In this document: piece by piece, positions 34,592 to 43,373 of the stretch
How positions within the stretch are numbered: position 1 is the stretch's first letter
Layout: the number at the start of each line of letters is the position of its first letter
DNA from: Ruegeria arenilitoris
GTDB lineage: Bacteria > Pseudomonadota > Alphaproteobacteria > Rhodobacterales > Rhodobacteraceae
NCBI RefSeq assembly: GCF_013032445.1
Contig: NZ_WQCA01000006.1
Coordinates: forward strand, 248,001 to 312,000
Length of the DNA stretch: 64,000 bases
Direction: 5' to 3'
The notes under the pieces: generated by a model
The model's input: only the letters and a program-made list of their open reading frames with translations
The model's database searches: none
Told to the model about the DNA's origin: nothing
Position numbers and translations under genes: made by a program

Positions 34592-34806
34592 ATTTTCCTA
34601 CGTGTTGTCTTCACCTGGAACCTGCTCAGGCTCTGTGTTTCTTTGTTGCGATGCAGGGCGCGCAACAGCTGCATTTTAAGAGTGAACAATAGGTCCCTCC
34701 CGCGCGAACTGTCTTAAGGGCTGCTATAAATTTCCGCTAAAATTTGACAAAATTATCAACCCCTTCAGACTGGGATCGTTGTGTTTGTTTAAAGAGTGAA
34801 GTGGGT

Positions 34807-35460
34807 ATGGAGCCTGTCGACAAAATAAATGCGCGCGCCGATGCGCTGGCGGCTCTGGGCCTGGATCAGACCGCAGAATCCGATGATATCCGGGATGCCT
34901 GGCGTCACATCGCCTTTCGTGCCCATCCGGACCATAGAAACGGCGATTGCGCCCATTTCACCCGGGCCAAAGAGGCTTATGATTTTTTGCGTAGCGAAGG
35001 GCTGACAGTCAAAGGACGAGCCACCGGCACGCCTCGGCGACCTCAGCTGCGCAAACGTGTGATTGAACTGGAAAGTACAGACATCGATGCTTGTCGCATG
35101 TTGCTGAACACGGCTTTGACACATAGCCCGGATGGTGACGACACAAGCGCAGACCCACACTTCACAGCGGAGGCGGACCACATCCCCGAAGCTGTCGGCT
35201 TCTATGGGCGGCATCTGACATATTTCGTCTCTACCCCCGTACAGGAAGGGGCCAACCGCGTGGCATTGCCGACCTCATTTCTGGCTTCGGCGCGGCGCTT
35301 GGAAACAGAATTGCTGAGCTTTCAGTCCAAAGACACCGGAGCGGGTGAGGTTGTGGTTCCGGAAACGATCACGACACGCAAGTTTCCCGGTGCCAAAAGC
35401 GTGCGGATCAAATTTGATGCCGATCAGCAGGTGCGGGACGATTTCTGGCTGGCAGGCTAA
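34807..35460 (+). CDS. J-domain protein with uncharacterised C-terminus
   Basis: 217 aa. Residues ~8-68 are a J domain: LGLDQTAESDDIRDAWRHIA, the HPD motif at 40-42 (AHPDH), then FTRAKEAYDFL. The C-terminal two thirds (ELESTDIDACRMLLN... to DDFWLAG) has no domain I recognise. It would stimulate a DnaK-type ATPase and direct it to a specific client. The ATG at 34807 is preferred over a frame start at 34744 because it begins at the J domain and has a purine-rich leader (GAAGTGGG). Single-gene unit ending at a strong hairpin. Confidence 0.8.
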   Translation: MEPVDKINARADALAALGLDQTAESDDIRDAWRHIAFRAHPDHRNGDCAHFTRAKEAYDFLRSEGLTVKGRATGTPRRPQLRKRVIELESTDIDACRMLLNTALTHSPDGDDTSADPHFTAEADHIPEAVGFYGRHLTYFVSTPVQEGANRVALPTSFLASARRLETELLSFQSKDTGAGEVVVPETITTRKFPGAKSVRIKFDADQQVRDDFWLAG

Positions 35461-35468
35461 CATTGAAA

Positions 35469-35493
35469 AACCCGGCCTGATATTGGCCGGGTT
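35469..35493. terminator. Bidirectional terminator
   Basis: AACCCGGCC (35469-35477) / GGCCGGGTT (35485-35493), 9-bp perfect stem with A-rich and T-rich flanks, between convergent genes. Confidence 0.8.
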
Positions 35494-35513
35494 CGTTCTT
35501 GGTGAGTGGTAGT

Positions 35514-36032
35514 TTAGTTCGCAACCGGGCCTTCCGAGGTAAATTTCGGAATAACGCTGTTAGACGCAGCATCGGCTTCGATACCCGGCCAGTTGCCTTC
35601 GGCCAGATTGATGTTGCCCGGGACGTCCTCTTCCCAGAAACCGACGACCACATCTGTAATGTTCAGGTAGAGTTTGTCGTCGACGATCCGCCACAGGTTC
35701 GGGTTCGCCGGAACCTTGCCGCCGCGCGACACACCATAAGCACAATGCCCGTCATAGGCCGGAGCGTAGTAGGCCGGGTTCTCAAGGAACTTGTCGCGGT
35801 TTTCTTCGGTCGAGAACGCCCAGGTCGCACCGTTATATTCTGCAGTGATACCGGCGTTGCCGCGCACAGCTTCTGGCTGGGACTGCCCAACCGCCACCTG
35901 ATCCAGGCTGCGATAGGCAACAACGTCATAACCTGACACGGCAAACCCGGTGCCGTCTACATATTGATCACCGGCAAAAGCGGGAACGGCAAGGGTCAGA
36001 GCAGTCGCAAAAGTCAGGGCAAAGCGTTTCAT
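35514..36032 (-). CDS. Exported YHS-domain protein
   Basis: 172 aa with a signal peptide (MKRFALTFATALTLAVPAFA). The following region contains a YHS-like domain (GYDVVAYRSLDQ, WAFSTEENRDKFLENPAYYAPAYDGHCAYGVS), as found in periplasmic proteins linked to metal handling. The His and Cys in GHCAYG are plausible metal ligands. Start at 36032 is set by the signal peptide. Function unknown. Confidence 0.85.
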   Translation of the reverse strand: MKRFALTFATALTLAVPAFAGDQYVDGTGFAVSGYDVVAYRSLDQVAVGQSQPEAVRGNAGITAEYNGATWAFSTEENRDKFLENPAYYAPAYDGHCAYGVSRGGKVPANPNLWRIVDDKLYLNITDVVVGFWEEDVPGNINLAEGNWPGIEADAASNSVIPKFTSEGPVAN

Positions 36033-36262
36033 ATGTTTGTTCCTTTTGTCCTTTGGATTTGGCGTTGCTGAGAGAATAGGTATTTTCGCCCCGTTGGGCA
36101 GTACCGCTCGCGCCGCTGTGAGGTTGGATGAAGAAACGTGAGAGGTTCGACCCCGTTTGTTACAAAACTGCTTTGACTTCCGGGGTTGGACTCGGGGCTT
36201 TGCAACATTAGCTGTGGAAGCGGACGGACAATTCACCAGAACTTTGCTGAGAAAGACAACAG

Positions 36263-37141
36263 ATGACCGAGCAATCCCCATACACGCCCCCCAAAGTCTG
36301 GACATGGGACAGCGAAAGCGGCGGCCAGTTCGCCAATATCAACCGCCCCATCTCTGGCGCCACCCATGACAAGGACCTGCCGGTCGGCAAACACCCGCTG
36401 CAACTTTATTCGCTGGCAACCCCCAACGGCGTCAAAGTGACTGTGATGCTGGAAGAACTGTTGGCACTGGGTCACGAAGAGGCGGAGTACAACGCCTGGC
36501 TGATCAATATCGGCGAAGGCGACCAGTTCAGTTCGGGCTTTGTCGAGGCGAACCCGAACTCAAAAATCCCAGCGCTTTGGGATCGGTCGGGTGATAAGCC
36601 CGTGCGCGTGTTCGAAAGCGCCTCGATCCTGTTCCATCTGGCCGAGAAGTTCGATGCCTTCCTGCCAAAATCCGGCCCTGAGCGGACCGAAGTGATGAGT
36701 TGGGTGTTCTGGCAGATGGGCAGCGCGCCCTATCTGGGTGGTGGCTTTGGTCATTTCTACGCTTACGCGCCTGAGAAATGGGAATACCCGATCAACCGCT
36801 TTGCCATGGAAACCAAGCGCCAACTGGACGTTCTGGATCGCCAACTGGCCGAGAACACCTATATCGCAGGTGAAGACTATACCATCGCCGACATGGCGAT
36901 CTGGCCCTGGTACGGTCAGCTGGTTCTTGGCCGTCTCTACAGCGCGGCAGAGTTCCTGGATGTCGAATCCTATGAAAACGTGATGCGGTGGGCGAAGGCG
37001 ATTGACGCACGCCCCGCCGTTCAGCGCGGTCGCATGGTCAACCGCGCGTTTGGTGAGCCGCACACTCAACTGCACGAGCGCCACGACGCCAACGACTTTG
37101 AAACCCGCACGCAGGACAAGCTGGAAGCCGCAGCGGAATAA
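36263..37141 (+). CDS. yghU: YghU-type glutathione S-transferase / disulfide-bond reductase
   Basis: 292 aa. A distinctive N-terminal extension (PPKVWTWDSESGGQFANINRPISGATHD) precedes the thioredoxin fold, as in YghU, which binds two glutathiones and reduces disulfides. SATPNG-like loop LATPNGVKV, NPNSKIPAL, and the all-helical C-terminal domain with YTIADMAIWPWYG follow. Cytoplasmic. Stands alone between two regulatory-free spacers. Confidence 0.92.
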   Translation: MTEQSPYTPPKVWTWDSESGGQFANINRPISGATHDKDLPVGKHPLQLYSLATPNGVKVTVMLEELLALGHEEAEYNAWLINIGEGDQFSSGFVEANPNSKIPALWDRSGDKPVRVFESASILFHLAEKFDAFLPKSGPERTEVMSWVFWQMGSAPYLGGGFGHFYAYAPEKWEYPINRFAMETKRQLDVLDRQLAENTYIAGEDYTIADMAIWPWYGQLVLGRLYSAAEFLDVESYENVMRWAKAIDARPAVQRGRMVNRAFGEPHTQLHERHDANDFETRTQDKLEAAAE

Positions 37142-37151
37142 CAACGCACGG

Positions 37152-37176
37152 CCCCGCGACCTGACGGTTCGCGGGG
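37152..37176. terminator. Hairpin between yghU and sseB
   Basis: 8-bp perfect stem CCCCGCGA (37152-37159) / TCGCGGGG (37169-37176) between convergent genes. Confidence 0.65.
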
Positions 37177-37181
37177 TCTGC

Positions 37182-37970
37182 TTATTTCAGAACCGGCGGC
37201 TTGTTCGGGTCACTGCCCGGGGTGATATGTTGAACGACCCTTTGTTCGGGCTGCGGCAAGTCGAATTTCAGACCAACACGCGCCAATGCGGCTGCGGCGT
37301 GGTCGTGCGGGCCAAAGAACCCGACATCCATCGCCCCGGCCTCGATTCCGGAGAAGGTCAGCGCCTCGGAAGCCGCTTTGGCCAGTGCAGGCTCCGCCCC
37401 CTCAACCGCGCCGACAAAGCCCAGAAGATGCCCCGCGCCTCCATCCTCTGACTTGGTGCCAACCAGATACGCGGCCTCGGCCAAGCCAACGGCTGTGGCC
37501 AGCTTCGCGTCCAGCGCCTTCAGCAAGTCATCCGGCAAACCGGTCGGAGGCAGAAACTCGGCCAGACGCTGCTGCACCTCTTCCGGTGCATGTTCCAGCG
37601 TTTCGGCCAGCCAGCCCAGCGCTTCGGCCGGGATAAGCATCGAGGACGGCGCGACCTCAAGGTTCAGCCCAAGACCGATCCCTTGCCCTGCCAGCATCCC
37701 GGACAGCACCCGCCCCGAAAGCGCCACATAGGGCACCGGGCGTTCGGCGAAGCGGGCCAGCCGGTCCTCGCGGTCGAAAGCCAGAACGAACCGGCCGTCG
37801 GCGACGTCGAACAGCTCGGGTGTAATGTTTTCATCCTGTGCTTCTTCAGCCAACAACAGAAACAGCTCGCTGTCGGCGAGCCGTTCAAAGAACCGAAGCC
37901 GCGCCGCATCGTCCTGCGGGTTGGCCTCCATCGCGGCGTGGGCGGCATCAAGGGCGGTTGTGTCAGTCAT
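37182..37970 (-). CDS. SseB family protein
   Basis: 262 aa. Contains the SseB N-terminal domain pattern (ELFLLLAEE, RFVLAFDREDRLARFA, YVALSGRVLSGML) and a C-terminal SseB-type region with GFFGPHDHAAAALARVGLKFDLP. Enterobacterial SseB modulates serine sensitivity or sulfurtransferase activity; the biochemical role is not established. Its start overlaps the end of the uracil-DNA glycosylase gene by 8 bases. Confidence 0.82.
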   Translation of the reverse strand: MTDTTALDAAHAAMEANPQDDAARLRFFERLADSELFLLLAEEAQDENITPELFDVADGRFVLAFDREDRLARFAERPVPYVALSGRVLSGMLAGQGIGLGLNLEVAPSSMLIPAEALGWLAETLEHAPEEVQQRLAEFLPPTGLPDDLLKALDAKLATAVGLAEAAYLVGTKSEDGGAGHLLGFVGAVEGAEPALAKAASEALTFSGIEAGAMDVGFFGPHDHAAAALARVGLKFDLPQPEQRVVQHITPGSDPNKPPVLK

Positions 37971-38550
37971 TCAGAACCTCTTGCACCCGCGCGCGCAGAA
38001 CCGGCAGCAGCTCGGCCTCGAACCACGGGTTTTTCTTCAACCATGCCGTATTGCGCCAGGACGGATGAGGCAAGGGAAAGACCTGCGGCGCATGGTCTTG
38101 CCAGCGGCGCACGGTGTTCGTGACCGAACCGCGCGCGTCAAGGTGGTACTTATGCGCGTGTCCGCCAACCAGAACGGTCAGTGGCACCCGCCCTAGTTCG
38201 TTCATCACCCCGTCGTGCCATGTCTGTCCACAGACCGGCGGAGGCGGCAGATCGGCTTTGCGTGCGTCATACCCCGGAAAGCAGAACGCCATCGGCACGA
38301 TTGACACGCGGGCGCGATCGTAGAACACGGTTTCATCGATCCCCAGCCAGTCGCGCAAGCGGTCGCCCGACGGATCAGTGAACGGACGGCCCGAGGCATG
38401 GACCCGCGCGCCCGGCGCCTGCCCCGCGACCAGCAATGGCGTACCCCGCCGAAACCAGACCACCGGGCGCGGGTCATGCGCGGTGTGCGTGGCACGAAAT
38501 CTGTCCGCGCAGATGCGGCAGGCTTCAATCTCTTTCTGCAGCGAATTCAT
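37963..38550 (-). CDS. Uracil-DNA glycosylase superfamily protein
   Basis: 195 aa. Superfamily motifs: LLVAGQAPGARVHASGRPFTD (GQAPG, water-activating loop) and the C-terminal LPHPSWRN leucine-intercalation-type loop. Cysteines near the N-terminus (CRICADRF) are fewer than the four of the Fe-S families 4 and 5. It belongs with the small bacterial members sometimes labelled UDG-like. Start 38550 gives the normal N-terminus MNSLQKEIEAC; the longer frame to 38625 has no support. Confidence 0.82.
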   Translation of the reverse strand: MNSLQKEIEACRICADRFRATHTAHDPRPVVWFRRGTPLLVAGQAPGARVHASGRPFTDPSGDRLRDWLGIDETVFYDRARVSIVPMAFCFPGYDARKADLPPPPVCGQTWHDGVMNELGRVPLTVLVGGHAHKYHLDARGSVTNTVRRWQDHAPQVFPLPHPSWRNTAWLKKNPWFEAELLPVLRARVQEVLND

Positions 38551-38733
38551 CAGATCGCAAGAATTCCTGAACCAAACTGGTTGACGGTCGACATGAAAGA
38601 TAGTCAACGCGCATCGCGGGGCCAACCGATGGATAAGTCACAATACCGAAGGGCGGCGTTCGCGCACATTGAACATTTGTTTCATAATTCGACATAATGT
38701 AGCCAATATGGATCGGTAAATTCTCCGTTCCTT

Positions 38734-38750
38734 CACCGGCGCGACCGGTG
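38734..38750. promoter_or_regulatory. Palindrome upstream of capsule module
   Basis: CACCGG-CGCGA-CCGGTG, perfect 6-bp arms, 29 bases before the kpsT-like start. Possible operator or leader hairpin. Confidence 0.35.
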
Positions 38751-38778
38751 CAACAAACACAAAAACCACAGGCCCTGA

Positions 38779-39438
38779 ATGCTTGAGTTCGAGAATGTCA
38801 GTAAGTCCTTCTGGACCGGGACGCGCCGCAAGGTGATCCTGGACCGGGTCTCGTTCCGAGTCGAGCTTGGCCGGTCCATCGGCATTCTGGCCCCCAATGG
38901 AACCGGCAAGACCACGTTGATCAACATGATGGCCGGGCTGGAAAAACCTGACGAAGGCGTAATCCGCAAAACCTGCCGGGTCTCGTTCCCGTTGGGGTTT
39001 TCGGGCGGCGTGGCAAAACGGCTATCCGCCTTGGAAAACGCCCGCTATATCGCAAAAATCTATGGTATGGATCCGGACTATGTCGAGGCGTATTGCAGCT
39101 GGCTTTGCGGTCTGGGCGAGTATTTCGATCAGCCGTTGGGAACCTATTCATCCGGCATGCGGGCACGCTTTACCTTTGCCCTGATGTTGGCGCTGGAATT
39201 CGACATGTATCTGATTGATGAAGGGATGCCAGCAACAACGGATGTAGAGTTCAACCGAAAAGCGGGCGATATCCTGAGAGAGCGGTTGCGCACGACGACT
39301 CTGGTGATCGTGTCCCACAGCCCCGACACTCTGGAGAAATTTGCACAGCAGGCCGCCGTTCTTCTGGACGGTCAGTTGTACATGTTCGAAACCTTGGAAG
39401 AGGCAAAACAGTTATATGACTACCAAACCCAAGGCTAA
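38779..39438 (+). CDS. kpsT: Polysaccharide export ABC ATPase (KpsT type)
   Basis: 219 aa, short single-domain ATPase. Walker A GILAPNGTGKTTL, signature YSSGMRARF (the KpsT/Wzt form), Walker B MYLIDEGMP and switch His in VIVSHSPDTLEKF. KpsT powers export of group 2 type capsule polysaccharide through KpsM, which is not next to it here. The next gene overlaps its end by 23 bases. Confidence 0.9.
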   Translation: MLEFENVSKSFWTGTRRKVILDRVSFRVELGRSIGILAPNGTGKTTLINMMAGLEKPDEGVIRKTCRVSFPLGFSGGVAKRLSALENARYIAKIYGMDPDYVEAYCSWLCGLGEYFDQPLGTYSSGMRARFTFALMLALEFDMYLIDEGMPATTDVEFNRKAGDILRERLRTTTLVIVSHSPDTLEKFAQQAAVLLDGQLYMFETLEEAKQLYDYQTQG

Positions 39439-40990
39439 AAAGTATCGCTGGCGACGCGACCGTCAGGGTTCGGGTTCTGCGGACGCACGGGCCGATGCGA
39501 TTTCGCGCATCAGAAAGGCGACACAACCGTCCGAAGCTGCAAATACCGCCCAGCCTGCGACCGATATCGATGCAATCAAACGCGAAGGCCTGACAGGGCG
39601 GCAGTTGCGTGTTGCACGGCGTTTGGCACAGAAAAACGGTTTGGCGGCGACGTCGGACTACGATGCCGTGCGCTTGCTGCGTCAAAAGGGCATAGACCCG
39701 TTTGAACGGGCAAACTTGTTGGACCTTGCAGCCGAAAAGAAAGGCTCGGAAGAACAGGCAAAGGACAAAATCACCATCCAGCTGCCGCAGACGGTCAAGG
39801 AAACGCCCCAGACCCTGCCGGGACCCGAATTGAGCCCCGCGGAACGACGCAATCTGGAAATCGGCGAGATCCAAAAGGACATCGCGCGCCGCCGCAGACG
39901 CAAGCTGTTTGCACTGTTCGCACGACTAGCGGTATTTGTACTGATACCAACTGTGATCGTCGGCTATTATTTCTATCGGGTCGCAACGCCAATGTACGCA
40001 AGCGACTCTGCCTTTTCGATTCTACAGGCGGACGGCGGTGGAGCCTCCTTTGGCGGATTTCTGGCGGGCACCCAATACGCCACCGCGCAGGATTCGGTCG
40101 CTACGCAGGAATTTCTGGAGTCAAAAGACGCTCTGGTTCGACTTGAGAATGACACCGACTTCTCTGCGATCTTCAAACAAGATTGGATAGACCCGATCCA
40201 ACGCCTGCCGCAGGACGCAACGCTTGAGGATACTTACAAACTATACAAGCGAATGATTACCATTGGATATGATCCCAGCGACGGCATCATTCGCATGGAG
40301 GTTGCGGCCCCCAGTCCTGAAATCTCAGTCGAGCTGTCGACACTTCTGCTGTCCTATGCCGAGGAAACCATCAACGGCTTGACGGAACTGAAGCGTGAAG
40401 ACCAAATGCGCGATGCGCGGGCCGGGTTTGAATTGGCTCAGGAAGAACGTCGGAAAGCGCAGGAGGAACTGATCGAGCTGCAGTTGCAAGGCGCCGTTCT
40501 GGACCCGGAAAATGTCCTGGCTGGCCTGCGGGCACGAATCAACGCAATCGAAATCGAGCTGCAAGAGAAGGAACTGCAGTTGGCCGCCCTTTTGGACAAC
40601 CTGCGCCCCAACCAAGCCAAAGTAGAAGGCGTGCGCGCAGATATACAAAGACTCGAAGCCGTGCTGGCAGAACTGAACGCCGAAATGCTGGATGCGTCGG
40701 CGGGCGAGAACTCGCTGGCGCGGTTGAGCGTACGCATTCAGATGGCCCAAGCCGACCTCGTCGCACGCGATATGATGCTGCAAACCGCCATGGAACAGAT
40801 GGAAACTACGCGGACCGAAGCAAACCGCAAAGTGCGCTATCTGACCGTTTCGGTAAACCCGGTCGCCAGCCAGGAACCCAGTTACCCGCGTAAGTTCGAA
40901 AATACGATTTTGGCTTTCCTGTTGTTTGCTGGTATCTACCTGATGATCTCGCTGACTGCGTCAGTCCTTCGTGAACAGGTATCCTCGTAA
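39416..40990 (+). CDS. kpsE: KpsE-like capsule export inner-membrane protein with N-terminal extension
   Basis: 524 aa. Residues 1-160 are a charged, Arg/Lys-rich cytoplasmic extension with a helical module (GRQLRVARRLAQKNG, DYDAVRLLRQKGIDPFERANLLD). The first membrane helix is at ~166-187 (FARLAVFVLIPTVIVGYYFY). The periplasmic Wzz/KpsE region follows (MYASDSAFSILQ) with long coiled coils (~340-480). A second helix lies at the C-terminus (ENTILAFLLFAGIYLMISLT). KpsE-type proteins link the ABC exporter to the outer-membrane KpsD. ATG at 39416 lies inside the kpsT end, so translation is coupled. The extension makes it much longer than E. coli KpsE (~380 aa). Confidence 0.85.
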   Translation: MTTKPKAKKYRWRRDRQGSGSADARADAISRIRKATQPSEAANTAQPATDIDAIKREGLTGRQLRVARRLAQKNGLAATSDYDAVRLLRQKGIDPFERANLLDLAAEKKGSEEQAKDKITIQLPQTVKETPQTLPGPELSPAERRNLEIGEIQKDIARRRRRKLFALFARLAVFVLIPTVIVGYYFYRVATPMYASDSAFSILQADGGGASFGGFLAGTQYATAQDSVATQEFLESKDALVRLENDTDFSAIFKQDWIDPIQRLPQDATLEDTYKLYKRMITIGYDPSDGIIRMEVAAPSPEISVELSTLLLSYAEETINGLTELKREDQMRDARAGFELAQEERRKAQEELIELQLQGAVLDPENVLAGLRARINAIEIELQEKELQLAALLDNLRPNQAKVEGVRADIQRLEAVLAELNAEMLDASAGENSLARLSVRIQMAQADLVARDMMLQTAMEQMETTRTEANRKVRYLTVSVNPVASQEPSYPRKFENTILAFLLFAGIYLMISLTASVLREQVSS

Positions 40991-40995
40991 GACAC

Positions 40996-41829
40996 ATGAA
41001 ACATGTAAAAATCTCCGATCTCACGGTCGGCAATGATCTGCCCCTGACGATCATCGCCGGTCCCTGCCAGCTTGAAACTGCCGATCATGCTCGGATGATT
41101 GCAGGCAAAATGAAAGAGGCCTGCGATGCCGCCGGAGCGCAGTATGTCTTCAAGGCCTCTTACGACAAGGCAAACCGGACGTCTCTGTCTGGTGTAAGGG
41201 GCATGGGTATAGATGCCGGGCTGAAGGTTCTGGAAGACATCCGCACGTCGATGGGAATTCCGGTTCTGACCGACGTTCATACCGAGTCCCAATGCGCCAT
41301 CGCGGCCGAGGCCGTGGATATCCTGCAGATTCCAGCCTTTCTTTGCCGTCAGACCGACATGTTGTTGGCCGCCGGTGCGACCGGAAAAGCTGTGAACGTC
41401 AAGAAAGGTCAATTCCTAGCGCCTTGGGAAATGGGTAACATCGTTGACAAGATCGAAAGTACTGGAAACCAGAACATCCTTCTGACCGAGCGCGGAACAT
41501 CTTTTGGATACAACACGCTTGTGGCCGATATGCGTGGCTTGCCGCAAATGGCAAAAACGGGATACCCGGTCGTGATGGACGCAACGCATTCGGTGCAGCA
41601 ACCGGGCGGCAAAGGCGGATCCTCTGGCGGGCAGCGGGAATTTGCTCCGGTCATGGCACGCGCAGCGGTGTCGTTGGGTGTGGGAGCAGTGTTCATTGAA
41701 ACCCACCAGGACCCAGACAATGCGCCATCTGACGGCCCAAACATGATCTATCTGGATCAGATGCCCCAACTTATTGACACATTGATGCGCTTTGATGCGC
41801 TGGCCAAAGCCAACCCAATTCAAATTTAA
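40996..41829 (+). CDS. kdsA: 3-deoxy-D-manno-octulosonate 8-phosphate synthase
   Basis: 277 aa, normal KdsA length. Condenses arabinose-5-P with PEP. Motifs: IIAGPCQLET, KASYDKANRTS, PVLTDVHTE, LQIPAFLCRQTDML, VMDATHSVQQPGG. The usual family reads KASFDKANRSS and VFDATHSVQ. Start at 40996 is 6 bases after the kpsE stop. Its place in a capsule module suggests supply of Kdo for the capsule linker, though it may also be the LPS enzyme. Confidence 0.95.
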   Translation: MKHVKISDLTVGNDLPLTIIAGPCQLETADHARMIAGKMKEACDAAGAQYVFKASYDKANRTSLSGVRGMGIDAGLKVLEDIRTSMGIPVLTDVHTESQCAIAAEAVDILQIPAFLCRQTDMLLAAGATGKAVNVKKGQFLAPWEMGNIVDKIESTGNQNILLTERGTSFGYNTLVADMRGLPQMAKTGYPVVMDATHSVQQPGGKGGSSGGQREFAPVMARAAVSLGVGAVFIETHQDPDNAPSDGPNMIYLDQMPQLIDTLMRFDALAKANPIQI

Positions 41830-41843
41830 GCAAGAGCGATAGT

Positions 41844-43340
41844 ATGACCAAACCCATCCCCGAGGTGACACCGAACACCTGGAGCTTTCTGCGCGACCCC
41901 ATGATCAAACCCACCGGGTTTCGCGAGTACGACGCCCGCTGGAAATACCCCGAAGAGATCAACCTGCCCGGTATGACGGCCTTGGGTCTGGGGCTGGGGA
42001 CCCAGATGCACAAACGCGGTATTGAACCGGTGATCGCAGTCGGCAACGACTATCGCGACTATTCTTTGGCGATCAAGAACGCGCTTATCCTTGGCCTGAT
42101 GCAGGCGGGTATTCAGGTCAAGGATATCGGCCCAGCGCTCAGCCCGATGGCCTATTTCGCCCAGTTCCATCTGGATGTACCAGCGGTGGCCATGGTCACA
42201 GCGAGCCACAACCCGAACGGCTGGACGGGCGTGAAGATGGGCTTTGAGCGCCCGCTGACCCATGGTCCGGACGAAATGTCGGAACTGCGCGACATCGTTT
42301 TGAACGGCGAAGGTGTTCCGCACGAGGGCGGATCGTACGAATTCGTTGAAGGCGTGAAAGAGGCTTACATCGACGATCTGGTCGGGGATTTCAAAATGTC
42401 CCGTCCGCTCAAGGTCGTCTGCGCAACAGGCAACGGCACCGCGTCGACCTTTGCACCCGAGATTTTCGAACGCATGGGCGTTGAAGTGGTGCCCAGCCAC
42501 AACCGGCTTGATTACACCTTCCCAAACTACAACCCCAACCCCGAAGCCATGGAGATGCTGCATGACATGGCCGACACCGTGAAATCCAGCGGTGCCGATC
42601 TGGCGCTTGGGTTTGATGGCGACGGCGACCGGTGCGGCGTTGTGGATGACGAGGGTGAAGAGATTTTCGCTGATAAGGTCGGCGTGATCATGGCCCGTGA
42701 TCTGGCTAAGTTATATCCCAATGCGACCTTCGTGGCCGACGTCAAATCTACTGGTCTGTTCGCCAGCGATCCCGAATTGCAAGCCCACGGTGTCAAGGCG
42801 GATTACTGGAAAACCGGCCACAGCCACATGAAGCGCCGGGTCAAAGAGATTGATGCTCTGGCTGGGTTCGAAAAATCAGGTCATTACTTTCTGGCTGAAC
42901 CAATCGGGCGCGGCTATGACTGCGGCATGCGGGTGGCAGTAGAGATCTGCAAGCTGATGGATCGCAACCCTGACAAGAGCATGTCGGACCTGCGCAAGGC
43001 GTTGCCAAAGACCTGGTCGACCCCGACCATGTCACCCTATGCCGCAGACACCGAGAAGTACGACATTCTCAAGCGTCTGGTGGACAAGCTGGTCGCCAAA
43101 GCCGACGCGCGCGAAGCGTTTGCAGGCCGCGCGATCAAGGAAGTGGTCACCGTCAACGGCGCGCGCGTCATTCTGGACAACGGCAGCTGGGGTTTGGTGC
43201 GTGCGTCCTCGAACACGCCGAACTTGGTTGTGGTATGCGAAAGCAGCGACAGCGAAGACGAAATGCGCGCCATCTTCGCCGATATCGACGCCGTGATCCG
43301 GACCGAGCCCGACGTCGGCGACTACGATCAAACCATCTGA
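41844..43340 (+). CDS. Phosphomannomutase / phosphoglucomutase
   Basis: 498 aa alpha-D-phosphohexomutase. The catalytic phosphoserine is in TASHNPNGW, the metal loop is DGDGDRCG, the sugar-recognition loop is EKSGHYFL, and the phosphate-binding C-terminal segment is RASSNTPNLVV. It supplies mannose-1-P or glucose-1-P for exopolysaccharide precursors. It follows kdsA by 14 bases and closes the capsule/Kdo operon. Substrate preference cannot be settled by eye. Confidence 0.92.
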   Translation: MTKPIPEVTPNTWSFLRDPMIKPTGFREYDARWKYPEEINLPGMTALGLGLGTQMHKRGIEPVIAVGNDYRDYSLAIKNALILGLMQAGIQVKDIGPALSPMAYFAQFHLDVPAVAMVTASHNPNGWTGVKMGFERPLTHGPDEMSELRDIVLNGEGVPHEGGSYEFVEGVKEAYIDDLVGDFKMSRPLKVVCATGNGTASTFAPEIFERMGVEVVPSHNRLDYTFPNYNPNPEAMEMLHDMADTVKSSGADLALGFDGDGDRCGVVDDEGEEIFADKVGVIMARDLAKLYPNATFVADVKSTGLFASDPELQAHGVKADYWKTGHSHMKRRVKEIDALAGFEKSGHYFLAEPIGRGYDCGMRVAVEICKLMDRNPDKSMSDLRKALPKTWSTPTMSPYAADTEKYDILKRLVDKLVAKADAREAFAGRAIKEVVTVNGARVILDNGSWGLVRASSNTPNLVVVCESSDSEDEMRAIFADIDAVIRTEPDVGDYDQTI

Positions 43341-43349
43341 TCCATGATT

Positions 43350-43368
43350 GGGGCGCCTTGAGCGCCCC
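43350..43368. terminator. Hairpin at end of capsule operon
   Basis: GGGGCGC (43350-43356) / GCGCCCC (43362-43368), 7-bp GC stem between convergent genes; no long U tract. Confidence 0.6.
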
Positions 43369-43373
43369 ACCCT

